Below are positions 48,136-58,599 of a DNA stretch of 64,000 nt, one piece after another; within the stretch, counting starts at the first letter, position 1, and every line of letters starts with the position of its first letter. Origin of the DNA: Valencia hispanica (taxonomy: Eukaryota; Chordata; Actinopteri; Cyprinodontiformes; Valenciidae); the NCBI GenBank assembly GCA_963556495.2, contig OY747703.1:59156296-59220295 (forward strand), given 5' to 3'. The notes beneath the pieces are model-generated. The model had not been told where the DNA came from. It did not search any database and saw only the letters and a list, made by a program, of their open reading frames with translations. Position numbers and translations under genes: made by a program.

Positions 48136-48934
48136 TCTGTTTAATTATCGCAGCCTTATCAGGCAGGTAATCATAATCATTAACTGAGACTGAACTATTT
48201 GGCTATTATTTTTCCTGGATCCTAGGATGGTGCCCCAAACTTGGTCATTTTGACATAAAATTATTAAGCTTCTGAATAATTCCCCTGAGCAATTATTCAT
48301 AATTATTCATAGCCAAAGCATACCCATCTGTGGCCCAACATGTTGGTGTTGTTGTAGATGGAAAATACTAACCTGAATGTCAAGCAAGGCGTGGCCCAAA
48401 CAACTGTGAAATGGGAATCTAGTTTGTTTTAGTTCAATCTTGCACTGTTCATGGTAGTTAGTAAATGTATGAGATTAATACGTTGTTGTTTAAGAACTAA
48501 ATTGATTTTAGCAAAAAGATTGTTGATTTGAAACTGCATTTTGTTAGGAATCTGCTTCCATGATGTATTCACTTCTGTGTTAATTCTAGAACCTAGAAAT
48601 TGTAGGTGATTAATGTGGATAAATGTTTGAGTAATTTGTGATTTGAAAGTTTGTAGATTCTAACACTGGTATATTTGGATGTGTCTAAGAGTAATGCTAT
48701 GGATAGTAAAATATGAAGTGATAAATTAATTATATGAAATACTGACAAGCTATTTTAAGATTCTGTTTTATTTGCTTGTTTGAAGGTTTTTCACATTTTC
48801 ATCTACCTACCTGACCTGATAAATAAATAGACAAGCAAGAAGTAAAGCATTGCTTGGAATTCCAGTTTTTAATCTCTGGGTGGATGTTTGACCCTCTAAA
48901 GTGGGGAAGCACAAAGTAGTGCACAACTTTTCAC

Positions 48935-49206
48935 CTTTCCATCCATTATCTATACCGTCTACACTCTGCAGGGTTGCTGGTGCCTAACTCCAACAATCAT
49001 CGGGTGAGGTCGCCAGTCCATCACAGGGCAACACAGAGACACACAGGACAAACAACCATGCACCAATTTACAGTCATGGTTTTTTAACTGTGGGAGGAAG
49101 CTGGAGTACCAGAAGAGAACGTGTGTACAGGGAGAACATGCAAATACCCCAGGTTGGGATTCGAATCGAGGACCTTCTTGCTCCAAGGCAACATTGCTAC
49201 CAACTG
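48935..49206 (+). repeat. Dispersed repeat R2, copy 2
   Basis: From tccatccattatctatacc through aggtcgccagtccatcacag, tgtgggaggaagctggagta and agggagaacatgcaaat to gaggaccttcttgctccaag and ctaccaactgtg. It starts directly after the BEL/Pao LTR. Confidence 0.75.
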
Positions 49207-49229
49207 TGTAGTCATTAGAAAATCCTAAT

Positions 49230-51570
49230 AGTAGTTATTTGGACTCTTATTATTGGTGGTATATATCGCCAACCTGACAGTGAATCTTTATTAATTCATT
49301 TCATCTACTTTGGAGTTAAGTGCTGATAAGAACAAGGCCTGTATTCTTCTTGGGAATTTTAATATTGACCTTTTAAAAAGAAAGAATAAAATTCCTCAGT
49401 TGATTTTCCAAATTCACTTTATCACTTATTCATAAACCAACTAAAATTACAAATTAATCTGGAACTTTAATAATATTTGATCCTATATTGACTAAATATT
49501 CTATCAATTCAAAAATTCTGGGCTATTACTTACTGATATTTCAGATCCCCTTCCATTATTCCAGTTTTTTGGTTGTTTTTTTTTTACAAAAAACTCACAC
49601 AGAAAATCTGTATTCAATATGGAATTTCGTAAATTTACTGATAAAATGTGGATTCCTTCATAAACTTTTTGGCTAATGTATCATGGAATGAGGTTTTTCA
49701 ACATCATGATACTGAGTTGGCTTATCTAGCATTTATAAATAAATTTCATATTATAAAAATTTGTTTACCAAGTTATTAAAACAAGCTAGGAAAACTACTC
49801 AGAAAAGTTAGAAAAGTCTTTGAAAAGGTTAAAAACACCTGGGATGTCATTCATGAATTGTTAGATGAAAAACATTCATTTAGATGTTTTCTATTCCAGC
49901 TATCTGATTGAATTCAAAGCTTATTGATATAACTAATGGCTTTAATTGTTATTTGTTAATATTGGTCTCTCTTTAGCTCGAAACATTGCAGTCCTACTCA
50001 TACAAATCCTAATTAGATTATTAGATTTGTTTGACCCTCCATCTCCTAATGAAATAATTACTACTTAAATAGAAAAGATGCTGCTCCTGGCCATGATGAG
50101 ATAAGAGCCAGTTTTATAAAGAAGGTAACTCCCCCTGTTATTGAACCTTTGACTCTCATTGTCTCTAAAGAAAAGGCATTGTACCAAGGGATTTAAAAAC
50201 ATCTAAGGTAACTCCATTATTCAAAGCTGAGGATCTTAGCTTATTTAATAATTGTCACCCTATTTCCATGTTACCTGTGTTTTCTAAGATACTTGGAAAA
50301 ATAGCTTATTCAAGAATCCTAAAATATTTGTCTGATAATTGTATAATCATCATATGGATTTAGAGGAAAAAATGGCAACAAATAAGATTACAACAAATTT
50401 AGATAATAAAAATATTCTCTTGGTGCTTTCTTAAATCTGTCAAACGCTTTTAACACTGTCAATTAAATTTTTTTTTAAACAAAATTACAAAACTACGGAA
50501 TAGGACATGTTTCTTTAAGCTGGTTTCATAGCTATCATTCTGAAAGAGAGCAATATAGTGGTATTAATAATCAGAATTCTAATCGAGCTAAACTAGCATG
50601 TGGGGATCCCCAGGGTTCCATTTTGGGCCCTCTATTTTTAATCTACATTATTGATTTAAATTATACTTGTAAAAAAGAACTGCCTCTGATGTAGGCTGAC
50701 GATACTTGTCTGTTAATGTCAGACTCAAACATATATGATCTGGTAAAAGAAGTAAATTAAGAATTATCTAATATTTTTGATTGGTTTAATGTTAATAAAT
50801 TGTCACTTAAAATAAAAAAAAACATTATTTTCAGTAAAATAAAAGATATAATAAATAAGATATACAATTATTCATTGAGGGCATTAATATTTTCCAGGTG
50901 CCTCAAACATGAAAAACTAACTTGAAAACAACACACTGAATTTGTCTGTAGAAAGGCGATGAAATCAATTGGTATCTTGATTAAAGTTCGTAATTGTATT
51001 AATCACTCTTGTATGTTATTATATTGTAGTTTTGTATATCCGTACATAATGTATTGCAATAGTGTTTGGGGTGCCATATGTCAGTCAGATTAAGATTAAT
51101 AAGATTATAGTAATTCAAAATATTGTTTTGCGCTTAAACTTTTCAGACGGACTGTTTTCATCTGTTCCTCTTTTTATAAATGACAAAATTCTGACAATAT
51201 TTAATTTGGATCTATATTTTGTATCTCTTTTTATGTAGGCCTATAAGTATGTACATTTAAATACTGATTTGCCAATAGTAAAAAAAAAGTTTGTTGTCCT
51301 CATATAAACATACATATGAAACAAGACAATGCAGTGACCTTTATCTGCCATTTTGCACATTGTCAGTTAAGCAAAATACACTCAAATATAGACTTCCTTC
51401 CCTTTGGAATAGAATACACCCAACTCTTCAAGCTACAACTCCCCTTCATTCTTTTCAAAAACAGTTGAAAATTGTGTTAATCTTAAATAGTATTTGATGA
51501 CTACATATTTTTATATTTGTAATGTATTGTATGTGATTGGGGAGGTGGCTTCATAAGACCTTCAGGTCTT
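49230..51570 (+). mobile_element. LINE, full-order but decayed (Jockey/CR1-group)
   Basis: The order is endonuclease scraps (IGGIYRQPDSES, ACILLGNFNIDLLK), then RT scraps (SMLPVFSKILGKIAYSRIL; GIPRVPFWAL in a shifted frame; ADDTCLLMSDSNIYDLVKE), then a C-terminal piece at 51291-51497 (SYKHTYETRQCSDLYLPFCT, YRLPSLWNRIHPTLQA). At the RT catalytic motif the aromatic codon before ADDT is a tag stop (50692-50694). The 3' end has the hairpin-like gaccttcaggtcttc. Many frameshifts are present. The family resembles that at 54360-56150. Confidence 0.7.
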
Positions 51571-51599
51571 CTTAACCTCTCCTGCACAGTTGATTTTTC

Positions 51600-52385
51600 T
51601 TTATTCAACGCATGGATGTGCTATAACTTTCTCCAGCTGGACAGAAACAAAACAGAAGTAATTACTTTTGGACCTAAAGAGGAACGATCAACAGTCAGCA
51701 CACAGCTTCAGTTAATCCAGCTAGAAACTACTGATCAGGCCAGAAATCTAGGTGTAGTAATGGACTCAGACCTGAACCTCCAGGGTCACATAAAGGTCAA
51801 TAACAAGGTCAGCCTTCTATCACCTGAAGAACATTTCTAGGATTAAAGGACTGATGTCACAACAGGACCTAGAAAAACTCATCCATGCGTTTATCTTTAG
51901 TCGGATTGATTACTGCAACAGCGTCTTCACAGGTCTGCCTAAAAAGTCAATCAGACAGCTGCAGCTGATCCAGAACGCTGCTGCTCGTGTTCCTCACTAG
52001 AACCAGGAAAGTAGAACACATCACCCCAGTTTAAAGTCCTTACACTGGCTCCCTGTAGCTCAGAGAATAGACTTCTAAATACTTTTTATAGTTTATTAAT
52101 CATTACATGGCTTAGCACCAAAGTATGTTGAAGATCTACTGTTACTATAGCAACCCCCCCCCCCCCACATATCACAACTAAAACGTATCTGTTTAGAGCT
52201 GCCTTTGAGTAATGTTTTCATATCATATGTTTTGTTTATGTTTCATGCTTTATTTTGTACTTTAAGTGTCATATGCTCTGTATGCTTTATTGGTATTTTT
52301 GTTTTACCCCTTAATCATATAAAGCACCTTGAATTATTTTGTTGTTGAAAGTGGGCTATACAAATAAAATTCCCTTGCTTTGCCT
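51600..52385 (+). mobile_element. LINE ORF2 3' part and tail (L2/CR1/Rex1-like)
   Basis: Pieces are [75 protein letters not shown] and KVEHITPV. The tail is ctttgccttt-atatac after gctatacaaataaaattccc. A poly-C run of 16 lies at 52156. It gives the sense orientation for the reversed copies at 33360, 36124 and 56490. Confidence 0.75.
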
Positions 52386-53760
52386 TTATTGTATATGCAT
52401 ATAATTGATGATAATGTTTGTGTGCAATAACTAAGGTAAACTAAATGTCTCATTAGAAACAGAAATATCAGCATAAATCTGCTGTCATAGTCATCATGTG
52501 ACCCGTAAACTGACTGCAGCAGAGATACAGCTGCTGTCTGGGATAGTTGATATCAGGACGAATTATATGTTTTTAGGATGCCTCCTAAAGATGAATATTT
52601 AAGCTGATATGACTCGTTTTTTATTTCAATCTATTTCTCTTCGTAAATCAAGTCACAATGAACCAATGATTTATTTTTTATTGTGAGATTAGAAGAGGCC
52701 ATATTTCCATGTCATAAATTAATCTGTGATGAACGCCTGGAGCGAGTGCTTAACAGGATTAATTTAACTTCCTGCTCTTCAGCCTGGTTTGCATTTGTAT
52801 CACCTGAATCTGGATGCTCTGGTGATGTTTAGGCAAACCTGTTTATTTTTTTTCTATAACCTGGAATAATAAACTCTGCTGTCATTAAACGTGCCTCTAG
52901 TCCGTCTGGATTATTCATGTTGCTCATATTTTAACATCTTTCCTCTTAGTCTTCTCAAAGCAACCTGCTGTCAGCTCCATATGTGCTGCTTTCGGTCCTC
53001 ATCAGTATTAGAGTTGGTCTTTGTTGGATTGTCTCTCCCAGTTATTAAATTGACATTTGTCTTTTTAAACATGTTATAATAGGTCTATGCTCTGTGCAAA
53101 ATATGTTAATGAAGTTCTTTGCATAAAATCAGTCTCACATAAAGCGATCTCAGTTCCTTTCAGAATGAGCTGTTTGGAGGGCTCTGTCATGTTTATGCAA
53201 ATAAGTGGTTGTAGACCACGCCCACTCGTATTCTTACTAGTGAGTTACCGTGCCACATAGTAATGGCATGGAATTGGTGGGCGAGGGGCAGTTATATGCA
53301 AATTCCATTTATTGTGACGTCACAATAAGGCTTGTAGAAGCATAAGATTTCTGACAACAATAATTTGCAAATAATTGATTGATGGTTTTTATTCATGTTT
53401 GGAGTGTTTATAGAGGGAGGAGAGACCCAAATGGCTACACAAAAGGATGAAAAAGAGGAATTTGCATTATATGTCATTTACCATATAACAAGACACCATG
53501 GAGTAAATTAGCTGATAATGGTGACTAACAAACATAAATATAACAATTTCATAACTAGAAACGCCTGTTTAGCTCTAACATAGTAGCTGGAAGAATCAAA
53601 AACTAACACAGCATCTTAACTTTGATGTTTGGGCAGCTCTGTTACTAATGCTTAACTTACATTCACAATTTAATATGATAATGAAGGAATAAAATGACAG
53701 AAGGTGAGATGTGATGTTTTCAGACTATTTTGGTCTGACTGTATCTGTTGGTGTTTTTCA
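52386..53760. other. Sequence upstream of the paralogous V-like exon
   Basis: This should hold, or lead to, a signal-peptide exon if the second receptor copy were a full gene. I see none with a good ATG, hydrophobic core and phase-1 donor. No repeat is recognised either. Confidence 0.4.
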
Positions 53761-54065
53761 GTGATGCTGAGATTATCTCCTGCTGAAGAAGTGAAGAAGA
53801 ACCTGTCAGGAGTCGTTGGAGGAAGCATCACTTTACCAGATCCTCTGCTGGAGTCTGGATTTCTTTTAGATGGAGCAGGCAATGCTGCTGTTGTGACTGG
53901 AGGAGAACTTACAGATTATACAAGAAAGATACAAGAATAAACTTCAGTGGAACAAAAACTCTGGACATTTCACTCTCACAGACCTGCAGAGGAACGACTC
54001 AGGAAATTATAAAATTCAGTTTACGAATGTAAAAATAATAACTATATATTCTCTAACAGTCTACG
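53761..54065 (+). pseudogene. V-like Ig exon of a second CD2/SLAM-type receptor copy, frame broken
   Basis: A polypyrimidine acceptor (ttggtgtttttcag) ends at 53760 and a g|gtgagt donor starts at 54066. The frame gives MLRLSPAEEVKKNLSGVVGG, SITLPDPLLESGFLL and AAVVTGGELTDYT, then runs into a taa at 53938. From about 53927 the next frame continues the same domain: RYKNKLQWNKNSGHF, TLTDLQRNDSGNYKIQ and IYSLTVYG. One extra base (or two lost) around 53915-53930 joins them. The domain has no cysteines, as is usual for the V-like domain of CD2/SLAM proteins, and ends like the exon at 1-49. It is either a pseudogene or a real gene with a sequencing error in an A-rich stretch. No C2, transmembrane or tail exon follows within the remaining 10 kb. 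Confidence 0.7.
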
Positions 54066-54300
54066 GTGAGTTACATCCTCTTGGAAATATATCTTGTTGA
54101 AATTTCATTCTGACAGCCTCTCAGAAACACAGCAGCCCAGTTGCAGGTTATTGTCACAATTTAAATATTCTTATTATTTGATTTCTGCCAGATCTTTATT
54201 CAGTTCTTAGAAAACTTCTAGCTCCTAGAACTTACAGTTAAAATGATCCTTTATGTAACTGAGGGGAAGAGATGCTTCAGTTTACAGTAAATCGATCTGA
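54066..54300 (+). other. Intron of second receptor copy, homologous to gene 1
   Basis: Aligns with 50-262 (donor, ctgacagcctctcagaa, tctgccagatctt, acttctagctcctag). The match stops shortly before the LINE insertion and resumes at about 56160. Confidence 0.7.
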
Positions 54301-54359
54301 ATGAAGGTTATAAACATTGAGAACGTTCCCATGTAAATCTGTCAGTTCTCATATCAATT

Positions 54360-56150
54360 GAATATTGTGAATTTGAATTTATTTTTATTATTTTCGTTGT
54401 CACATTACAAGTAAATGATTCAACAAGCATATGACTCAGAAAATGCAACCAAAAAAGAAATAGAGAGAAGCTAAGCTTATTTTATCCTATTCTACTCTAC
54501 ACCAGTTAACCAGATAATATCTCACTTTTCATTCAAAAAATTACCTAATATTTATACACCCTATTTGATACCTGAAATATGTTTTAAATTTAACCAATGA
54601 AGTACATTCCTTCAGATCCTCTTCAGATCATTCCACATTTTCACACCAAGAGCAGAAACACACCTAGATCTCACATTAGTTCTGGCTTTTACACCTTCAA
54701 AAATAAATACACCTCTAAGATTATAATGATTTCTTATTATAAATAAACCTTTTATACAATTTGGAATATTGTTATTGGATATCCTATGCAAAATCTCCAT
54801 TTTAATTTTAACAATGTCATATAACTTCGTTTTTTTATATGTATAAATAAGTTATTGGTTGGTGCAAGGAATCCAACTTTATTAAATATTCTAATTGCCT
54901 TTTTTTGTCATTTAAATAATGACTCAATACATGTTTTCGCTACATTACCCCAAGTCTCTGCACCGTATGACAAGTAAGGCAAAACTAATGAATATATCAA
55001 AAACAGACTTTTTGTTTAATACATCTCTTGATTTAAAGAGTATTGCAATAGATTTAGACAGGTGACGTTTTATATATTCAACATCCAACTAAGTTTACTA
55101 TCTATAAGCACACCTAAAAATTTGATTTCATATACACGTTCAATTTCCGTTCCATTAAATAAAGCTTGGTATTATCAATATTCCTCTTTCCTGAAAATAT
55201 CATAATTTTGTTTTAGTTCTGTTTAATGACAACTTATTATTATCAAACCATCTTTTAATTCGAACAAATTCCCTTTCCACCACCTGTTATAATTCCCTTA
55301 CGTCTTTTCCTGTACAAAGAAATTTGTGTCATCTGTAAACATAATGTCTTTTAATTTCGATACGGAAAATATATAATTCGTATAAAGTATAAATTATTTT
55401 GGTCCCAGCACTGAAACTTGCGGCACCCCGCAAGTTACTTTCTACAGCTGTGAATCCACATTGTTAATAGTTACATATTGAAATCTAGTACTCAAATAAC
55501 TATAAAGCCACTGATTTGTTTTACCTTGAAGACCGTAGTATTCAAATTTTTTGAGCAGATATGTATAGTCAATAGTGTCAAATGCCTTATTTAAACCAAT
55601 TAAAACCAAGAGTATTTAATTTTAGATCAATTGCTGTTGTAACCTGTTCTACAAATTCCATGACCGCTAATGAAGTTGAACGGTTACACCTTAACCCATA
55701 TTGATGATCATTTAAAAGATCATACTTATTAATAAATGCATCAAGTTTAATTGCAAACAGTTTTTCTAGTATTTTTGAGAACTGTGGTAGTAAGGAATTT
55801 GGTCTATAATTACTTGCTAATTTCTTGTCACCATTTTTATAAATTGGAACAACTCTAGCTATCTTCATTTGTTCTGGAACTATACCATTTGAGAAGGATT
55901 AATTGCAAATGTAGGTTAAGGGTTCAATAATACAATTAATAACCTTCTGTCAAACAGTAGAACCACCAACATATGATGGTCCTTTCTCATGGAAAATCTG
56001 CTGCTCTTCAGGTTTCTTAATAGACTCACAGAAAAAAAACTAAACTAGAATCACTAGCTGTGATTTCTTTTTATGACAATTGCATCTCTAATAACCATAG
56101 TCAGTTTCAGTCAGTCCTATAGTATCATCTTTACAAGCTCAAGAGAAATA
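54360..56150 (-). mobile_element. LINE inserted in the intron of the second receptor copy
   Basis: Minus-strand pieces are RT (MKIARVVPIYKNGDKKLASN, YRPNSLLPQFSKILEKLFAI, LNDHQYGLRCNRSTSLAVME) at 55587-55868 and a C-terminal piece (NLRGVFIFEGVKARTNVRSR, CVSALGVKMWNDLKRI) at 54612-54800. The order fits the end of a Jockey/CR1-group ORF2. It is 5'-truncated and frame-broken. The matching place in gene 1 (about 262-320) holds only the TA repeat. Confidence 0.7.
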
Positions 56151-56159
56151 TTTTATTTT

Positions 56160-56490
56160 CCATCAGTGTTTTAAAGTTGGCTGCCTCTGATTCAGGTTTA
56201 ATCTTCATTGTTTTTATGTTTTCATCTTGTTGAACAACTTTCAGTTGGTTTGGGTTAAAGTTCACCACAAAATCCAAGTAGTAGCACTACCTACTGTTTA
56301 AGGTGGGACAAAAATATTTCGTTTTTTTAACATGTTGATTAACTTTAACTTGTAGCATAATAACAGCATCAAAGCGCTGCAGCTACAGTTTGGATTTCTG
56401 CTGCAGAAAATTTAACATCTAAAGAGAATTTAAGTGATTATCACTTAAACTACTATTAAAGAAGTTTACAATGAACTAGGGCTGGGTGAT
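56160..56490 (+). other. Second part of the intron shared with receptor gene 1
   Basis: Aligns with about 332-625: ctgattcaggttta, ttttcatcttgttgaac, gtagtagcac, catgttga and ctgc.gaaaat.taac. Homology ends where the next LINE fragment starts. Confidence 0.7.
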
Positions 56491-57527
56491 ATGGCGTCAG
56501 GAAGTCTGTTTCAGATTAGAGGAGCATAGAAACTGAAAGCTGCTTCTCCATGTTTGGTTCTGATTCTAGGGATGTTGAGTAGACTGGAATTAGGGGACCT
56601 GATTGGTCTTTGTGGTTGGTACAGTGACAACAGGTCTTGAACATACTTTGGTGCTAAGCCATGTAATGATTTATAAACTAGTAAAAGTATGTAGAAGTCT
56701 ATTATCTGAGCTACAGGGAGCCAGTGTAATCAGTGAACAGATGGTCAAAAAACAGGACCTGTGAATATGGTGGCAGGATATAAACAGAAGCTGGTTTAGA
56801 GGGGATGAGGAGTAACAGGTGAAAATATATTTTATATAACTGCAGAACAACTGTTGGCATTGCTCTGCCACAAACAAATATTGATCTTTTAAACACGTTG
56901 AAGCTGTAAAACAGTGCTGTGGTGAGCACGGAAACCAGACTGAAAAACATCAAACGGTTTGTCATTGTTATGAAGCTATTTCCCTGATAGCAGGGATGAG
57001 TTCACTATTTGAACCAGATCAGACCCAATGACAGGAAGAACTTTCTTTAGAAAAGCTGTGGGTAGGATGTCAAGACAGCAGGAGGGGGTGCTTAATTTGA
57101 TAATGATTTTTTTCAAGGTTTCTTTGGTTTAATTCATGTAATTCAGACATTTTCTCCACATTGGTGATGATTGCAGATGGCATTGGTACTGGGTTCGGTA
57201 TAGAGGTACAGATTGAGCTTCTAAATGTTAGAATCTTTTCAGTGAGAAAGGTATAAATTCAGTTTAGTTCAGGGTCTACTGAATTAGTTAGTCTTTCTAC
57301 TGTTGTAAACAGAGTCCTAGCATTAGTAATGTTTCTGTTGATGATTTCAGAAAAGAAAGATTCCCTAGCATCTTTTAAAGTTAACTGATATCTGTTCAGT
57401 CTCTCTTTAGAAATAGTGGAGTCAAGTTTATTAAATGGTAACAGATTAAGTCTGGGGCTGCTCTGTGGACCCCTATGGTAGTTAGTCCTCCTGAGTGTCT
57501 CTGTGTTGTCCTGTGATGGACTGATGA
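56491..57527 (-). mobile_element. LINE fragments (L2/CR1/Rex1-like), reversed
   Basis: 56491-56735 is the ORF2 3' part and contains the uninterrupted gctgcttctccatgtttgg site. 57259-57527 encodes, on the minus strand, LDSTISKERLNRYQLTLKDA, RESFFSEIINRNITNARTLF and TTVERLTNSVDPELN, the link between endonuclease and RT in this LINE group. The fragment continues at 57971 after the solo LTR. The middle (56736-57250) is poorly conserved. Confidence 0.65.
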
Positions 57528-57970
57528 TGTAATGGCAAAAATAGTATCTCAGGGTTTCCATAATAAAGAAGACTTTAGTCCCAGAAGGTGTTTAAGTATT
57601 AAATTCAAACATGTCTGGCGAGACAATGGAGGGGACAGAGTTACTCGTGCATCACCCTAACCAACCTTTCTAACTAACCGCTTAAATAGTATTCAGCAAT
57701 CATTGTTTATCTCTGTAGACGTCTTCTCCAACCTTCACGCCCCGCCTCCAGAGAACTGCTTCACACAAGTCTTATATCAACGCATAAAGCAGCTCATCCG
57801 AAGGCCAGACTGTTATCTTACTGCCCCGGCGTCTGTCTCTCTGGTGACCTGACACATATATCTTTCTCATAACATTAAGCTGGAACAATAAGCTTGTAAT
57901 TTCCTTAGATGCATTCACTAAACAGAGAATATACACCTAATTCCTAATTGCATAACAATTTTCCACCACA
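57528..57970. mobile_element. Solo LTR, 443 bp, of a retrovirus-like or LTR element
   Basis: The sequence tgtaatggca ... ccaccaca has TG/CA ends and is flanked by atga at 57524-57527 and 57971-57974. The homologous LINE at 985-1005 reads gactgatgacctgtcc without it, so it is an insertion with a 4-bp duplication. The sense strand is not certain. The minus strand has a plausible promoter (tatttaagcgg) and ends in taagtcttctttattatgg. No internal genes are left, as after LTR-LTR recombination. Confidence 0.7.
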
Positions 57971-58599
57971 ATGACCTGTCCAGGAGTCCCCACCTCTCGT
58001 CTAATGATGGCAGCACACACACACCAGTAGACCCTCGAGCTAGTGAACTGGCAGCTGTAAGAACAGCTAACTTTAAACAGAGACGTTTAAGACAATTCTT
58101 TAGGTTGTTCTTGCATGTGAGAAGTGAGACAGATCAGCATAATAGGATCCTGGTCTGTGTCTGACACAATCAGACTTACAACCGGTTTTTATACACATTT
58201 GCTCACGCCCCACATTCCACAATAGATGCCATTATTTTCCACTGACCCAAAATCTACTGCAGTAAAATAGGTGCAAGATGAAATTATTACACGTCGTCCC
58301 TAAGCTACAACCCCATTTAAACCACTAACCTTTATCTGTCCCACTACCTTTAAACTGTCCTTTTATCTTTAACATTCTTCTCAGTAGGGTTAAGGTTAGG
58401 GTTATGTCGGTGAAGCTGCTCCCGCTGACTCAGTAAAAATCGAAACTAATTGCGGAGTTCATTGTATCTTTCACCATGAAGCAGGGTTGTCATGATACGA
58501 CATCTTAAACTTGATACAAACACTAAGGAAATACTTAAAACCATTTTGGATGATGTCGACATATTTATCCTAAAGCTGGGAGTATACGCTGGCGACGTG
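57971..58599. other. LINE remainder, then unassigned sequence
   Basis: 57971-58080 continues the interrupted LINE (gacctgtccaggag, cacctctcgtctaatgatgg). From 58081 to 58599 nothing is recognised apart from a short ggttaaggttagggtta run near 58388. Confidence 0.4.

Larger units (their letters stand above)
39545..48925 (+). mobile_element. BEL/Pao LTR retrotransposon, dead, 5'-LTR-truncated
   Basis: Gag, zinc-knuckle, RT, RNase H and integrase pieces occur in BEL/Pao order between two copies of the same LTR end. The 5' LTR keeps only its last 116 bases (39545-39660). The 3' LTR starts after a purine-rich tract at about 45422 and ends near 48925. The element is disabled by stops and frameshifts, a deletion in RT, a missing integrase core, and the insertions at 41443-42522 and 47218-48135. 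Protease is not recognisable. Confidence 0.8.
45422..48925 (+). repeat. 3' LTR of the BEL/Pao element, with later insertions
   Basis: Begins tgttaagtcaaacttgg right after the purine tract and ends with the 104 bases shared with the 5' LTR remnant. It is unusually long, about 3.5 kb, partly because a LINE scrap and repeat R1 copy G lie inside it. Since almost nothing is left of the 5' LTR, the U3 part cannot be checked and the inner limits are uncertain. An aataaag at 46613 is not near the shared R-U5 end. Confidence 0.5.
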
